In this document: in pieces, positions 8,459 through 15,217 of the stretch
Position numbering within the stretch: position 1 is the stretch's first letter
Layout of the letters: each line of letters begins with the position of its first letter
Origin: Oscillospiraceae bacterium
Lineage (GTDB): Bacteria > Bacillota_A > Clostridia > Oscillospirales > Oscillospiraceae
Length of the DNA: 33,022 nt
NCBI GenBank assembly: GCA_017540945.1
Contig: JAFYAB010000119.1
Span: 1-33,022, forward strand
Reading direction: 5' to 3'
Made by a program: the position numbers and the translations under genes
Notes under the pieces: generated by a model
Databases searched by the model: none
The model's input: only the letters and a program-made list of their open reading frames with translations
What the model was told of the DNA's origin: nothing

Positions 8459-8602
8459 TCGGGAAAAAGAAACCGACGGGACAGCCCGCTTTCGAGCCAT
8501 CCCACCGCGTTGGATTTCGCGCCGTTTTCCGTTTTTCGTCTTCTGTCGCAATTCTAGTCGCTGCAGGTTTGAATTCCTGCCGCAACAACAAAAGAACCGT
8601 TT

Positions 8603-8803
8603 TCAAGACAAGTCACCCCGCAGCTCCAGCGCCTTCGTGATCTTCGTCAGAAATGTCTCTAACTCCGCCAAGGTCATCCCGTTCGTAAACGGCATCGCTT
8701 TCTCAACAATTGCACCCTTCTGAATTAAGCGCCTCGTCCGTTCCTTCCGCTCCCGCACACGGTCCCGTGCCTGGGCTTCCTCATAACGGTGGCGCATTTG
8801 CAT
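8603..8803 (-). CDS. DUF3847-like small mobilization-associated protein
   Basis: A 66-residue, highly charged protein with the segment RERKERTRRLIQKGAIVEKA followed by a helical end. It resembles DUF3847 and other MobC-like accessory proteins that sit beside relaxases in clostridial mobile elements and may assist nicking at oriT. I chose the ATG at 8803, preceded by AGAAGGA, because a longer frame from a TTG at 8881 would begin inside the terminator of the upstream recombinase gene. It lies on the relaxase strand, between the recombinase and oriT. Confidence 0.6.
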   Translation of the reverse strand: MQMRHRYEEAQARDRVRERKERTRRLIQKGAIVEKAMPFTNGMTLAELETFLTKITKALELRGDLS

Positions 8804-8867
8804 AAGTTCCTTCTGGAGGTCCGTTGGTTTATCTATGATTTTAAAGTCCCCTTTCCTGTAAAAATGC

Positions 8868-8912
8868 AAAACGGGCCGCAAGGGAATTGTTTCATCCCCT
8901 TGCAGCCCGTTT
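8868..8912 (-). terminator. Terminator of the recombinase gene
   Basis: A nearly perfect stem of about 17 bp (8868-8885 with 8895-8912) is followed on the minus strand by TTTTGCATTTTT, 13 bases past the recombinase stop. Confidence 0.85.
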
Positions 8913-8924
8913 GCTGTCGTTTTG

Positions 8925-10739
8925 TTATTCTGTTGTCGCCGGGAGTTCCGCTTCTGCTAATGCCGCAGCTGCTGCCTCCGCTGCTTCCTTCGCTTTTCGC
9001 TCCTTGCGCCGGTAATACTTTTCCCGATTCGCTGCCCGCTTCTTTCGCTCAGCCTCCAGCTGTGCCAGCTCCTCCGGGGTGGGCTCCGGCGTCGGCACCT
9101 CAAAGCGCCCGATGAAGTTCAGATAGATCTCCACCTCCTGGCAGCGGTCACCGTACTTGTCCTTCGTCGGGGCGTGCACCAGGATGCGATCAATGAACTC
9201 GTTGATCATGGGCGTGGTCAGCTCCGTGAAGTCCCGGTACTTTTTTGCCAAAGCCAGAAACTGCTCCACACGATCTGTGTCAGCCTCATAAGCCGCAAGC
9301 TGTGATTCTTCGGAGGAGATCATCCTTTCCAACTCGGCCTGCTCTTGCTCGTATTCCTGCGACAACGCTTCGTACCGCTTTTCCGGCAGCTTCCCAAGCG
9401 CATAGGATTCATAGAGCTTTTTCAGAATCGTATCCAGCTCCTTACTGCGCCGCTTTGCTTTCTGAATGATCCGCTTCAATTCCTTTGCGGAGTCTGCCTG
9501 GCGGAGCGCAGAGGCCTCCCGGACCTTCTGCACAAAGGCCGCTTCATTCTGAATCGCGTAGGTGCTGACCGTGCGGATCGTTTCCAGAATCAACTCCCGC
9601 AGAGCAGTGGTGCTGACGTGATGCGAGAAGCATTCCTTGTGCTCGTGCTGATAAGAAAGCGTGTAGGAGGAGCAGTTGTAACCGTCGCTGGAGATCACTT
9701 GCTCTCCGGAGGACAGCACCTTTTTCGCCCGGTGGTTGTACATTCGTTTTCCGCAATCCGCACAGTACACAAGGCCGGTCAGAGGGTTTGCTTCCCCGAC
9801 GGTATCCGTCCGGTGGCGGACCTGGCAGACCTTCTGGGCCAGCCGAAAGGTCGCCTCGTCGATAATGGCCTCATGGGTGTTTTCAAAAACCATCCAATCC
9901 GTCGGATCGTTGAAAACACGTTTTTCTTTGTAGTTCCGCTTTTTTGTCCGGAAATTGACCGTGTGGCCCAGATACTCGGGACGCGTCAGAATATTCATCA
10001 CCGACTGTCCATACCAATCGTAGGGCCGGTCTGGGTCAGTCTTCCCCTTACATGTCCCGGTTCCGAGTCTTGCCAGATGGCAGCTGGGTGTTTCCACCTT
10101 TTCAGTTGTCAGCGTTCGTGCAATGTCATAAGGACCGTGACCGTCAACCGCCAGGCAGAAGATGTGGCGGATGACTGCAGCAGCCTCCTCATCCACAATC
10201 CACCGATTGACATCCTTCGGGTCCTTGAGATAGCCATAGGGCGGAATGTTCGAGGTGGGCTTTCCGGAGCTCCCCTTGACTTTGTAGGCAGCCTTAATCT
10301 TCCGCGACTGATCCCGCAGATACCACTCGTTCATGATATTCAGGAATGGAGCGAATTCGCTGCTGTTCTGATCCTCGCTGTCCACGTTATTTGCGACAGC
10401 AATAAAATGAACCCCATGCTCCCGGAAGAATACCTCGGTGTAAAAGCCCGTCTGCAGATAGTTTCTGCCGATCCGGCTCATGTCCTTGACCAGCACGGTC
10501 CCGATCTTCCCAGCCTCAATGTCCGCGATCAACCGTTTCCAGTCCGGGCGGTCAAAATTGCCGCCGGACCAGCCGTCGTCGGTATAGTGGCGCAGGTTCG
10601 TGTAGCCGTGCTGTGTGGCGTAGGTTTCGAGGTAAAGCTTCTGGTTTGCAATGGAGCTCGAGTCGCCCGACAGTTCATCGTCGCGCGACAGCCGCTCATA
10701 GAGAGCGGTGATTTTTTCTTCCGTCTGTCTGCTGGTCAT
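8925..10739 (-). CDS. Large serine recombinase (TnpX/TndX-like)
   Basis: A 604-residue site-specific recombinase that would excise and insert the element. The resolvase domain occupies about residues 8-155, with the nucleophile S18 in YERLSRDD and the conserved KDMSRIGRNYLQTG helix near 95. The recombinase domain follows to about residue 310. A zinc ribbon begins with CADC (C326, C329) and a second cysteine pair lies roughly 30-45 residues later. A coiled-coil region and a DUF4368-like end (EFIDRILVHAP) complete it. The start overlaps the stop of TnpW by 4 bases (ATGA). A terminator follows closely. All domains look intact, so this enzyme may still act even though the relaxase is broken. Confidence 0.95.
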   Translation of the reverse strand: MTSRQTEEKITALYERLSRDDELSGDSSSIANQKLYLETYATQHGYTNLRHYTDDGWSGGNFDRPDWKRLIADIEAGKIGTVLVKDMSRIGRNYLQTGFYTEVFFREHGVHFIAVANNVDSEDQNSSEFAPFLNIMNEWYLRDQSRKIKAAYKVKGSSGKPTSNIPPYGYLKDPKDVNRWIVDEEAAAVIRHIFCLAVDGHGPYDIARTLTTEKVETPSCHLARLGTGTCKGKTDPDRPYDWYGQSVMNILTRPEYLGHTVNFRTKKRNYKEKRVFNDPTDWMVFENTHEAIIDEATFRLAQKVCQVRHRTDTVGEANPLTGLVYCADCGKRMYNHRAKKVLSSGEQVISSDGYNCSSYTLSYQHEHKECFSHHVSTTALRELILETIRTVSTYAIQNEAAFVQKVREASALRQADSAKELKRIIQKAKRRSKELDTILKKLYESYALGKLPEKRYEALSQEYEQEQAELERMISSEESQLAAYEADTDRVEQFLALAKKYRDFTELTTPMINEFIDRILVHAPTKDKYGDRCQEVEIYLNFIGRFEVPTPEPTPEELAQLEAERKKRAANREKYYRRKERKAKEAAEAAAAALAEAELPATTE

Positions 10740-10948
10740 ACCTGACTCCTTTCAGACTGACGGCTCATTTGCGGCACGTTCAGTATAGCACATTTTGATT
10801 CCGATTCCAACCCTTCATTTTGAATTAAGTGAAAAATCTTGTCCTCAAAGGTCTCCGCCGCCTTCTCGCTGAAATGGGCGTTGACCCGATAGTTGGTCGA
10901 GCCGATCCGTCGGCTCAGGGTAAAGGTATTGCCAGGGCGTTTTTCCAT
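10736..10948 (-). CDS. tnpW: Transposon-encoded TnpW family protein
   Basis: A 70-residue protein with NTFTLSRRIGSTNYRVNAHFSEKAAETFEDK, the compact signature of TnpW proteins that accompany serine recombinases in clostridial elements. The function is not established; a role in recombinase control or assembly is inferred from linkage. I chose the ATG at 10948, which has AAGGAG at an ideal distance, rather than a longer frame from 11068 that lacks such a site. Its stop overlaps the recombinase start by 4 bases, so translation of the two is coupled. Confidence 0.8.
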   Translation of the reverse strand: MEKRPGNTFTLSRRIGSTNYRVNAHFSEKAAETFEDKIFHLIQNEGLESESKCAILNVPQMSRQSERSQV

Positions 10949-11007
10949 AAAGCTCCTTTCCGCGCGTGCTGCGCTCTGTAATGATGTGTTTGGTGTTGTA
11001 ATTTCAT
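10915..11007 (-). CDS. Possible 30-residue leader peptide overlapping tnpW
   Basis: An ATG with an excellent AAGGAGG site opens a 30-residue frame starting MKLQHQTHHYRAQHARKG and ending inside tnpW. The tnpW Shine-Dalgarno and start lie within it, in another frame. It could set tnpW/recombinase expression by translational coupling. It has no recognisable homologue and may be a chance frame, but the ribosome site is strong. Confidence 0.35.
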   Translation of the reverse strand: MKLQHQTHHYRAQHARKGALWKNALAIPLP

Positions 11008-11079
11008 TGTGTTTGCCTCCTTGCAAAGTCGTTTTGATTTGGACGGATAGAGTTGATTTCCGGTACAAACAACCTTGCT

Positions 11080-11167
11080 CAAATTGTGATAACCATGTTT
11101 TCTGCCTCCTCTCAGATCAAATAAAAAGGCTGCCTCCGAAAAAAGTGGAAGCAGTTATCATAATTTG
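11080..11167. repeat. Imperfect 15-bp inverted repeat between sigma-like gene and tnpW
   Basis: CAAATTGTGATAACC (11080-11094) pairs with AGTTATCATAATTTG (11153-11167) at 13 of 15 positions. The stretch 11008-11281 holds no other convincing gene. It may be a regulator binding site for the tnpW operon or a scar. Confidence 0.4.
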
Positions 11168-11281
11168 CGAAAAGCCTGGTGAACCGCGCTTGTTCACCGG
11201 GCCCTCTACCTATTGGAAAAACAGAGGTCGTTTTCGGAACTGTTTTCAGAAAAAACCTCAAAAAGTATGCAAACAGGAAAA

Positions 11282-11318
11282 CCGCACAACCAAAGGCCTT
11301 TCCCCTAAGGCTGTGCGG
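11282..11318 (-). terminator. Terminator of the sigma-like gene
   Basis: A GC-rich stem (CCGCACAACC with GGCTGTGCGG, one mismatch) is followed on the minus strand by TTTTCC. It overlaps the stop codon of the upstream gene. Confidence 0.7.
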
Positions 11319-12159
11319 CTCTCGCCCCTCCGAATTCGTAATATCTCTTAATAATGCTGTCGACACGCTTCAGCACCCCGCTGTGGCTGGCGTAGCCGAG
11401 CTGCTGTGCAATCTCTGCCCAGGTATAACCTCGCTGCCGCAAATCCAGCAGCCTGCGGTCCTGCTCTGTCAGCGTTTTCAGGAACGATTCAAGGAACACC
11501 TTGGAGACCACGTGCTCCTCCACATGGCAGGATGCGTCCGGGATGAAGAACATAGGGCCGAAGTTCTCGTCTCCGTACGTTTGCTCCAGAGAAACCTCCT
11601 GTACCTTCTTGGATCGCGTATGATACCACTCCCGGAGGAAATCCGTCCGCACGTTGGAACGCACCGGCTCATAATCCTCATGGCAGGGCATCTCCTTTAC
11701 CACGTCCAGTACTGGCTGCCAGTTCTGCTCTGTAATCACCCGCCTGACGATCCGTTCAAACAGGGCGTCGACCGCCTCCTTGGGCGGATAGGCAAACGGC
11801 AGATTCCGCGGATGATAGAACAGCCTCTGCAGATTCATGCTGGTTTCCTTCTCCACCTCCCGTGCCCAGATGGGCAGACTGTAGGAGAAAATCCACACAG
11901 GGCAGAAGCCGGAGTAATGCTCCTTCCAGCCCCGGAAGCCGAAATGGGGAAAGGCCAGATCGGAAACCGCGTCCATAATCTCCTTCCGGAATTCGTCCCC
12001 GTCGATGATATCCAGTTGCTCGTTGGAAGAAAAGATATCGCCCGGAATCCGGGGCAGTTTTGCAAGCACCGGGTATTTTGAAATTACCTCCCAGGGCAGA
12101 ATGTACACCAGCGGCAGATACCGCAGATTGCTGTCCGCCGGGATACGGAGCACTGCCAT
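11305..12159 (-). CDS. Sigma-70-like / helix-turn-helix regulator of the mobile element
   Basis: A 284-residue protein whose last 60 residues contain LTEQDRRLLDLRQRGYTWAEIAQQLGY and then a recognition-helix-like segment, the form of sigma-70 region 4 or a related helix-turn-helix. The first 220 residues are not a standard sigma region 2 and I do not recognise them. I place the start at the ATG at 12159, which has GGAGGAGGTGG upstream, instead of an extension to 12285 with no ribosome site. Its position between TnpV and TnpW/recombinase suggests it controls element genes. Whether it replaces a sigma factor or simply binds DNA cannot be told from sequence. Confidence 0.7.
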   Translation of the reverse strand: MAVLRIPADSNLRYLPLVYILPWEVISKYPVLAKLPRIPGDIFSSNEQLDIIDGDEFRKEIMDAVSDLAFPHFGFRGWKEHYSGFCPVWIFSYSLPIWAREVEKETSMNLQRLFYHPRNLPFAYPPKEAVDALFERIVRRVITEQNWQPVLDVVKEMPCHEDYEPVRSNVRTDFLREWYHTRSKKVQEVSLEQTYGDENFGPMFFIPDASCHVEEHVVSKVFLESFLKTLTEQDRRLLDLRQRGYTWAEIAQQLGYASHSGVLKRVDSIIKRYYEFGGARAAQP

Positions 12160-12312
12160 TTGACCACCTCCTCCACGATTTGACTGCAAGGACTGTGTTC
12201 TACTTATTAACGACACTTCGACAGGTGAAATGTCACCAAAACAAGAAAAATTTTTTCCAAATCTGTTTTTTGTGCATTTACCCATAGCCCCAGCATGATC
12301 CTATCACAAGAT

Positions 12313-12332
12313 ATGTCCCATAAACCGGACAT
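12313..12332. promoter_or_regulatory. 20-bp dyad in the leader of the sigma-like gene
   Basis: ATGTCC and GGACAT are separated by 8 bases, forming an operator-like dyad in the 565-base stretch 12160-12724 that separates the sigma-like gene from tnpV. That stretch also holds GACA/TGTC half-sites near 12210-12235 and the tnpV terminator. I found no convincing gene in it. Confidence 0.3.
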
Positions 12333-12641
12333 AAAAATCCCCTGGCGCACGGGACACACAAATCCTTGCGCCGAAGGAAAGAGTTTTTTGCGTTTTTTCA
12401 GAGAAAGCATATCTTCCGCAATTCAAATTGTGCTGATTCGGGCACCCGATTCTCGCGCCTCTCAGGGGTATCATTCCGTGAACCGGAGAGGGGTGGTATA
12501 GGTATATTCCCCCGTTCAAGAAAGACCCGAAAAATCGAGGCTACGCCTGGGTTTCTGAGGCTCTAAATCGGGAGATCGCCATGTGCGCAGTTAAACTCCT
12601 GCACACCTACCCCTGACATTCATCAGGGTCCCCAAAAAGAG

Positions 12642-12688
12642 AAAAGCCACAGGCCTTCAGAGAGTTCTCTGAGAAACTTGTGGCTTTT
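12642..12688 (-). terminator. Terminator downstream of tnpV
   Basis: AAAAGCCACA (12642-12651) pairs with TGTGGCTTTT (12679-12688), with a further inner stem of TCAGAGA and TCTCTGA. It lies 36 bases after the tnpV stop and would work in both directions. Confidence 0.82.
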
Positions 12689-12724
12689 GCTGTTGCGTTG
12701 TGCTAAACTGTTGGCAGTGAGTTA

Positions 12725-13153
12725 TCAGGCGAATACGTATTCCCGCAGGACGATTTCCTCAGCGCGGTTTTGAATCGAGTTCATCCGGGCCACCCACGCC
12801 ATGGGATTGGCAGCTTTGAGCGTCTCGTTGACACCCTCGTGCTTGGCCATTTGCGTGGCCATCTGTTCTACCTGTCGAGAGCAGATCTCGTTTACCTCTG
12901 CCAGATGTTCATACAGCCTCGCAGTTCGGAGCAGCTCCTCATACAGCACCGGCCGATGCTCCTTGAGGTACGTCTTACGCATCAGACCATACTTGCCGAT
13001 CCAGCCAGTATCTGGTTCTGCCCCGGAAGCCAGGCTATGTATTTTCTTCAGATGGCCCTCAGACTGTTCCGTTGTCTTGATGTCCATGTTCGGAAGATAG
13101 TAGTCTCCGACCCGGGAATACCTCCCGCCCAATTGCTCGTAGATTGTTTTCAT
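12725..13153 (-). CDS. tnpV: TnpV family transposon protein
   Basis: A 142-residue protein matching TnpV proteins of Tn4451-like elements. It has a N-terminal GDYYLPNM segment, a central IGKYGLMRKTYLKEHRPVLYEELL, a helical middle, and the end NPMAWVARMNSIQNRAEEI. The role is unknown. AAAGGAG lies before the ATG. A possible upstream frame of 39 residues overlaps the start by 4 bases. A terminator follows. The protein is full length. Confidence 0.85.
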   Translation of the reverse strand: MKTIYEQLGGRYSRVGDYYLPNMDIKTTEQSEGHLKKIHSLASGAEPDTGWIGKYGLMRKTYLKEHRPVLYEELLRTARLYEHLAEVNEICSRQVEQMATQMAKHEGVNETLKAANPMAWVARMNSIQNRAEEIVLREYVFA

Positions 13154-13296
13154 AACGGCTCCTTTCGCGTTAAATGTTTCTTACAGTCTGATTGAAAAAA
13201 GTAGACCTTCTTCCAGCCGCGGGGATGGATTACTTTGCAAACCTCCTTTCCCACGACTGATTTCCTCACATTTGCCACAAATAAGCCGCCAGCCGT

Positions 13297-13338
13297 GATG
13301 TATTGTGAAGGTTAATTCCTTCCTTTACACAATACATC
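13297..13338. promoter_or_regulatory. Perfect 11-bp dyad between divergent transcripts
   Basis: GATGTATTGTG (13297-13307) and CACAATACATC (13328-13338) flank a 20-base loop that itself contains AAGG/CCTT. It lies between the minus-strand tnpV region and the plus-strand RNA candidate, which suits an operator for an element-encoded regulator. Confidence 0.5.
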
Positions 13339-13354
13339 GTAAAAAGATTGAAAA

Positions 13355-13552
13355 ATGTTCCGTGAGGGAATCGCGCCAGACAAGGCGGAGGACGCAGATG
13401 GGCTGGCGCCCATCAAGGACGACAACGCAGTCTGGCACAATTCCCGCCGGAACAGATTAAAGGTTTTTATGGGAGTTCAGTATGAAGCAACAGAGGGCGC
13501 TGCCCGCGAAACCAATACCCGCCGCAGGACGCGGCGGGTATTGCTGCTTTTT
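13355..13552 (+). ncRNA. Candidate structured non-coding RNA with its own terminator
   Basis: The first 100 bases fold into a long rod. The stems are 13356-13362 with 13448-13454, 13366-13371 with 13440-13445, 13375-13381 with 13430-13436, and 13397-13403 with 13408-13414, the last closed by a TGGC tetraloop. Between the last two stems lies a symmetric 15x15 internal loop whose strands, AAGGCGGAGGACGCA and AAGGACGACAACGCA, agree at 11 of 15 positions. A perfect 11-bp terminator stem (13514-13524 with 13532-13542) followed by a T-run ends the transcript. vapE has its own promoter just after it. I do not recognise a known RNA family. Confidence 0.5.
13514..13552 (+). terminator. Rho-independent terminator of the RNA candidate
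   Basis: AATACCCGCCG pairs perfectly with CGGCGGGTATT around a 7-base loop and is followed by GCTGCTTTTT. It is immediately upstream of the vapE promoter. Confidence 0.85.
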
Positions 13553-13566
13553 GAGATACATTCCCC

Positions 13567-13595
13567 TTGACTTTCCTCCTAAGATGTGGTATAAT
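13567..13595 (+). promoter_or_regulatory. Near-consensus SigA promoter of the vapE-type gene
   Basis: TTGACT (13567-13572) and TATAAT (13590-13595) are separated by 17 bases. Transcription would start near 13602 and leave a short leader of about 40 bases before the ATG. Confidence 0.9.
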
Positions 13596-13642
13596 TAAGA
13601 TACAAAATAATTATAGCAAGATACCACGAAGGAGGGAGTCCC

Positions 13643-15106
13643 ATGAAGGACGAATTGGACCGTATGACGGACGGGGAGATCGAGGAGCAGACCCAGATTG
13701 CCCGGCGGCTGGCGCGGCACGAGGCGGAGCAGCGCAGGTCCCAGCGGCAGTTCTACGATCTGCAGGGGAATTTTGTCTACTGGCTGGATCAGCTGAGCCG
13801 GGACCGGAACGGGAACGTGGAGAAGAACGTGACGAATCTCAGCACGATCCTGGAGCTGGACCCGGCCCTGGCGGAGATCGCCTATAATCGCTTCACCCAA
13901 TGCTTTGAGGCGCTGGGGCCCCTGCCCTGGCGGAAGAAGCCGGGGCCCTGGCGGGACGCGGACGACGCCCAGCTGATCTGTTATGTGGACAGCCGCTACG
14001 CCGCCTTTCCCATCTCCTATTACAGCACAGCCCTGGAGGCCCAGACGGACGCCCGGGCCTTTCATCCGGTGCTGCGCTTTTTTCAGGGGCTGGAGCCCTG
14101 GGACGGGACGCCCCGGGTGGACAGCCTGCTGATCGACTACCTGGGGGCCCCGGACACGCCCTATGTGCGCGCCGTCACCCGCAAGACCCTCTGCGCCGCG
14201 GTGCGCCGGGTCTTTGAGCCGGGCTGCAAGTTCGATCACATCCTGGTGCTCTCCGGGCCCCAGGGCATCGGCAAGAGCAGTCTGCTGGCCCGGCTGGGGA
14301 TGGAGTGGTTCTCCGACAGCCTCAGCGTCTCCGACATGAACGACAAGACCGCCGCGGAGCAGCTCCAGGGCCACTGGATCATCGAGATCGGGGAGATGGC
14401 GGGCATGAAGAAGGCGGAGCTGGAGAAGGTGAAGGCCTTTCTGACCCGGCAGGACGACAAGTACCGGGCCTCCTACGGCCGCCGGGTCACCAGCCACCTG
14501 CGGCAGTGCGTGTTCTTCGGCACCACCAACGAGGACGGCTATCTCCGGGACGTCAGCGGCAACCGCCGCTTCTGGACGGTCCCGGTGACGGGGCAGGGGG
14601 AGCACAGGCCCTGGGATCTGAGCCCGGAGCTGCTGCGGCAGATCTGGGCCGAGGCGGCGATCCTGGCGGCCTCGGAGCCCCTGTATCTGGACGAGTCGCT
14701 GGAGCATTTTGCCAGGGAGGCCCAGCGGGAGGCCCTGGAGCAGGACGACCGGGAGGGCCTGGTCCGGGAGTATCTGGAAACGCCCATCCCCCAGGACTGG
14801 AACTACCGGGACTACTGCCAGCGCAGGGAATGGTATCAGAGCCCCAGGGCCCGGGCGGGAGAAAAAAAGCTGGTCCGGCGGGACCGGACCAGCAATATGG
14901 AGATCTGGTGCGAATGCTTCGGCCAGCTGAAACAGGATCTCACCCGGAAGGAGAGCTCCGCCATCACCGCCATCATGGCCCGCATCGAGGGCTGGAGCCG
15001 CTCGCCCAATCCGGAGCAAAGCCTTGTCTATGGCAGGCAGCGGGTGTACAGGAGAGAGGCTCCGGCGCAGCCCACCCAGGGCACGCAGACCAGGATCCAG
15101 CTCTGA
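13643..15106 (+). CDS. VapE domain protein (virulence-associated E, superfamily 3 helicase-like ATPase)
   Basis: A 487-residue ATPase of the VapE family found in phages, satellites and plasmids, usually as the helicase part of a replication primase-helicase. Walker A is GPQGIGKSS with K211. WIIEIGEMAGMKK provides the Walker B-like acidic pair, and RRFWTVPV the downstream arginine region. The first 60 residues are charged and helical; no primase or zinc-finger domain precedes the ATPase. An AAGGAGGGAG site and a strong promoter drive it. It returns to the plus strand and high GC, unlike the minus-strand element beside it, so it may belong to a different mobile segment. It ends at a large dyad shared with the convergent esterase gene. 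Confidence 0.9.
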   Translation: MKDELDRMTDGEIEEQTQIARRLARHEAEQRRSQRQFYDLQGNFVYWLDQLSRDRNGNVEKNVTNLSTILELDPALAEIAYNRFTQCFEALGPLPWRKKPGPWRDADDAQLICYVDSRYAAFPISYYSTALEAQTDARAFHPVLRFFQGLEPWDGTPRVDSLLIDYLGAPDTPYVRAVTRKTLCAAVRRVFEPGCKFDHILVLSGPQGIGKSSLLARLGMEWFSDSLSVSDMNDKTAAEQLQGHWIIEIGEMAGMKKAELEKVKAFLTRQDDKYRASYGRRVTSHLRQCVFFGTTNEDGYLRDVSGNRRFWTVPVTGQGEHRPWDLSPELLRQIWAEAAILAASEPLYLDESLEHFAREAQREALEQDDREGLVREYLETPIPQDWNYRDYCQRREWYQSPRARAGEKKLVRRDRTSNMEIWCECFGQLKQDLTRKESSAITAIMARIEGWSRSPNPEQSLVYGRQRVYRREAPAQPTQGTQTRIQL

Positions 15107-15122
15107 GAGCCGGAAGGGAGCT

Positions 15123-15217
15123 GTATACGATCTACAAAGTATACAAAGTTTTCCTGAACATTTATTGAAAAACACTCCTCAATTATTTTTCAACATGTTT
15201 TTATGTAGATTGTATAC
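15123..15217. repeat. Large nested dyad between convergent genes
   Basis: GTATACGATCTAC (15123-15135) pairs with GTAGATTGTATAC (15205-15217) at 12 of 13 positions. Inside lies TTGAAAAA (15165-15172) with TTTTTCAA (15186-15193). The AT-rich dyad could act as a bidirectional terminator for vapE and the esterase, or be the attachment or insertion site of the vapE segment, because it also encodes the last codons of the esterase. Confidence 0.6.

Larger units (their letters stand above)
6990..13340. mobile_element. Decayed mobilizable element of the TnpX/TnpV/TnpW type
   Basis: Nearly all genes here are on the minus strand, against mostly plus-strand neighbours, and the DNA is visibly poorer in GC than the flanks. 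It carries a large serine recombinase, TnpW, TnpV, a MobA/MobL relaxase remnant with its oriT, and a small mobilization-type protein. This set is characteristic of Tn4451-like mobilizable elements of Clostridia. The relaxase is truncated and followed by fragments in three frames, so the left side has been damaged. I could not identify the exact ends; the limits given are only the outer recognisable pieces. The right boundary may lie as far as the dyad at 15123-15217. Confidence 0.7.

Noticed and set aside
12207..12410. 67-residue minus-strand frame between tnpV and the sigma-like gene
   Set aside because: It has no proper ribosome site and crosses the operator-like dyad and the leader of the next gene.
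12430..12500. Possible tRNA-like fold near the sigma-like gene
   Set aside because: There is no T-loop GTTCRA sequence, no acceptor stem pairing and no anticodon arm of the right size.
13355..13570. 71-residue frame over the RNA candidate
   Set aside because: It runs through the terminator stem and has no ribosome site; the base pairing explains the sequence better. A silent-change test in homologues could overturn this.
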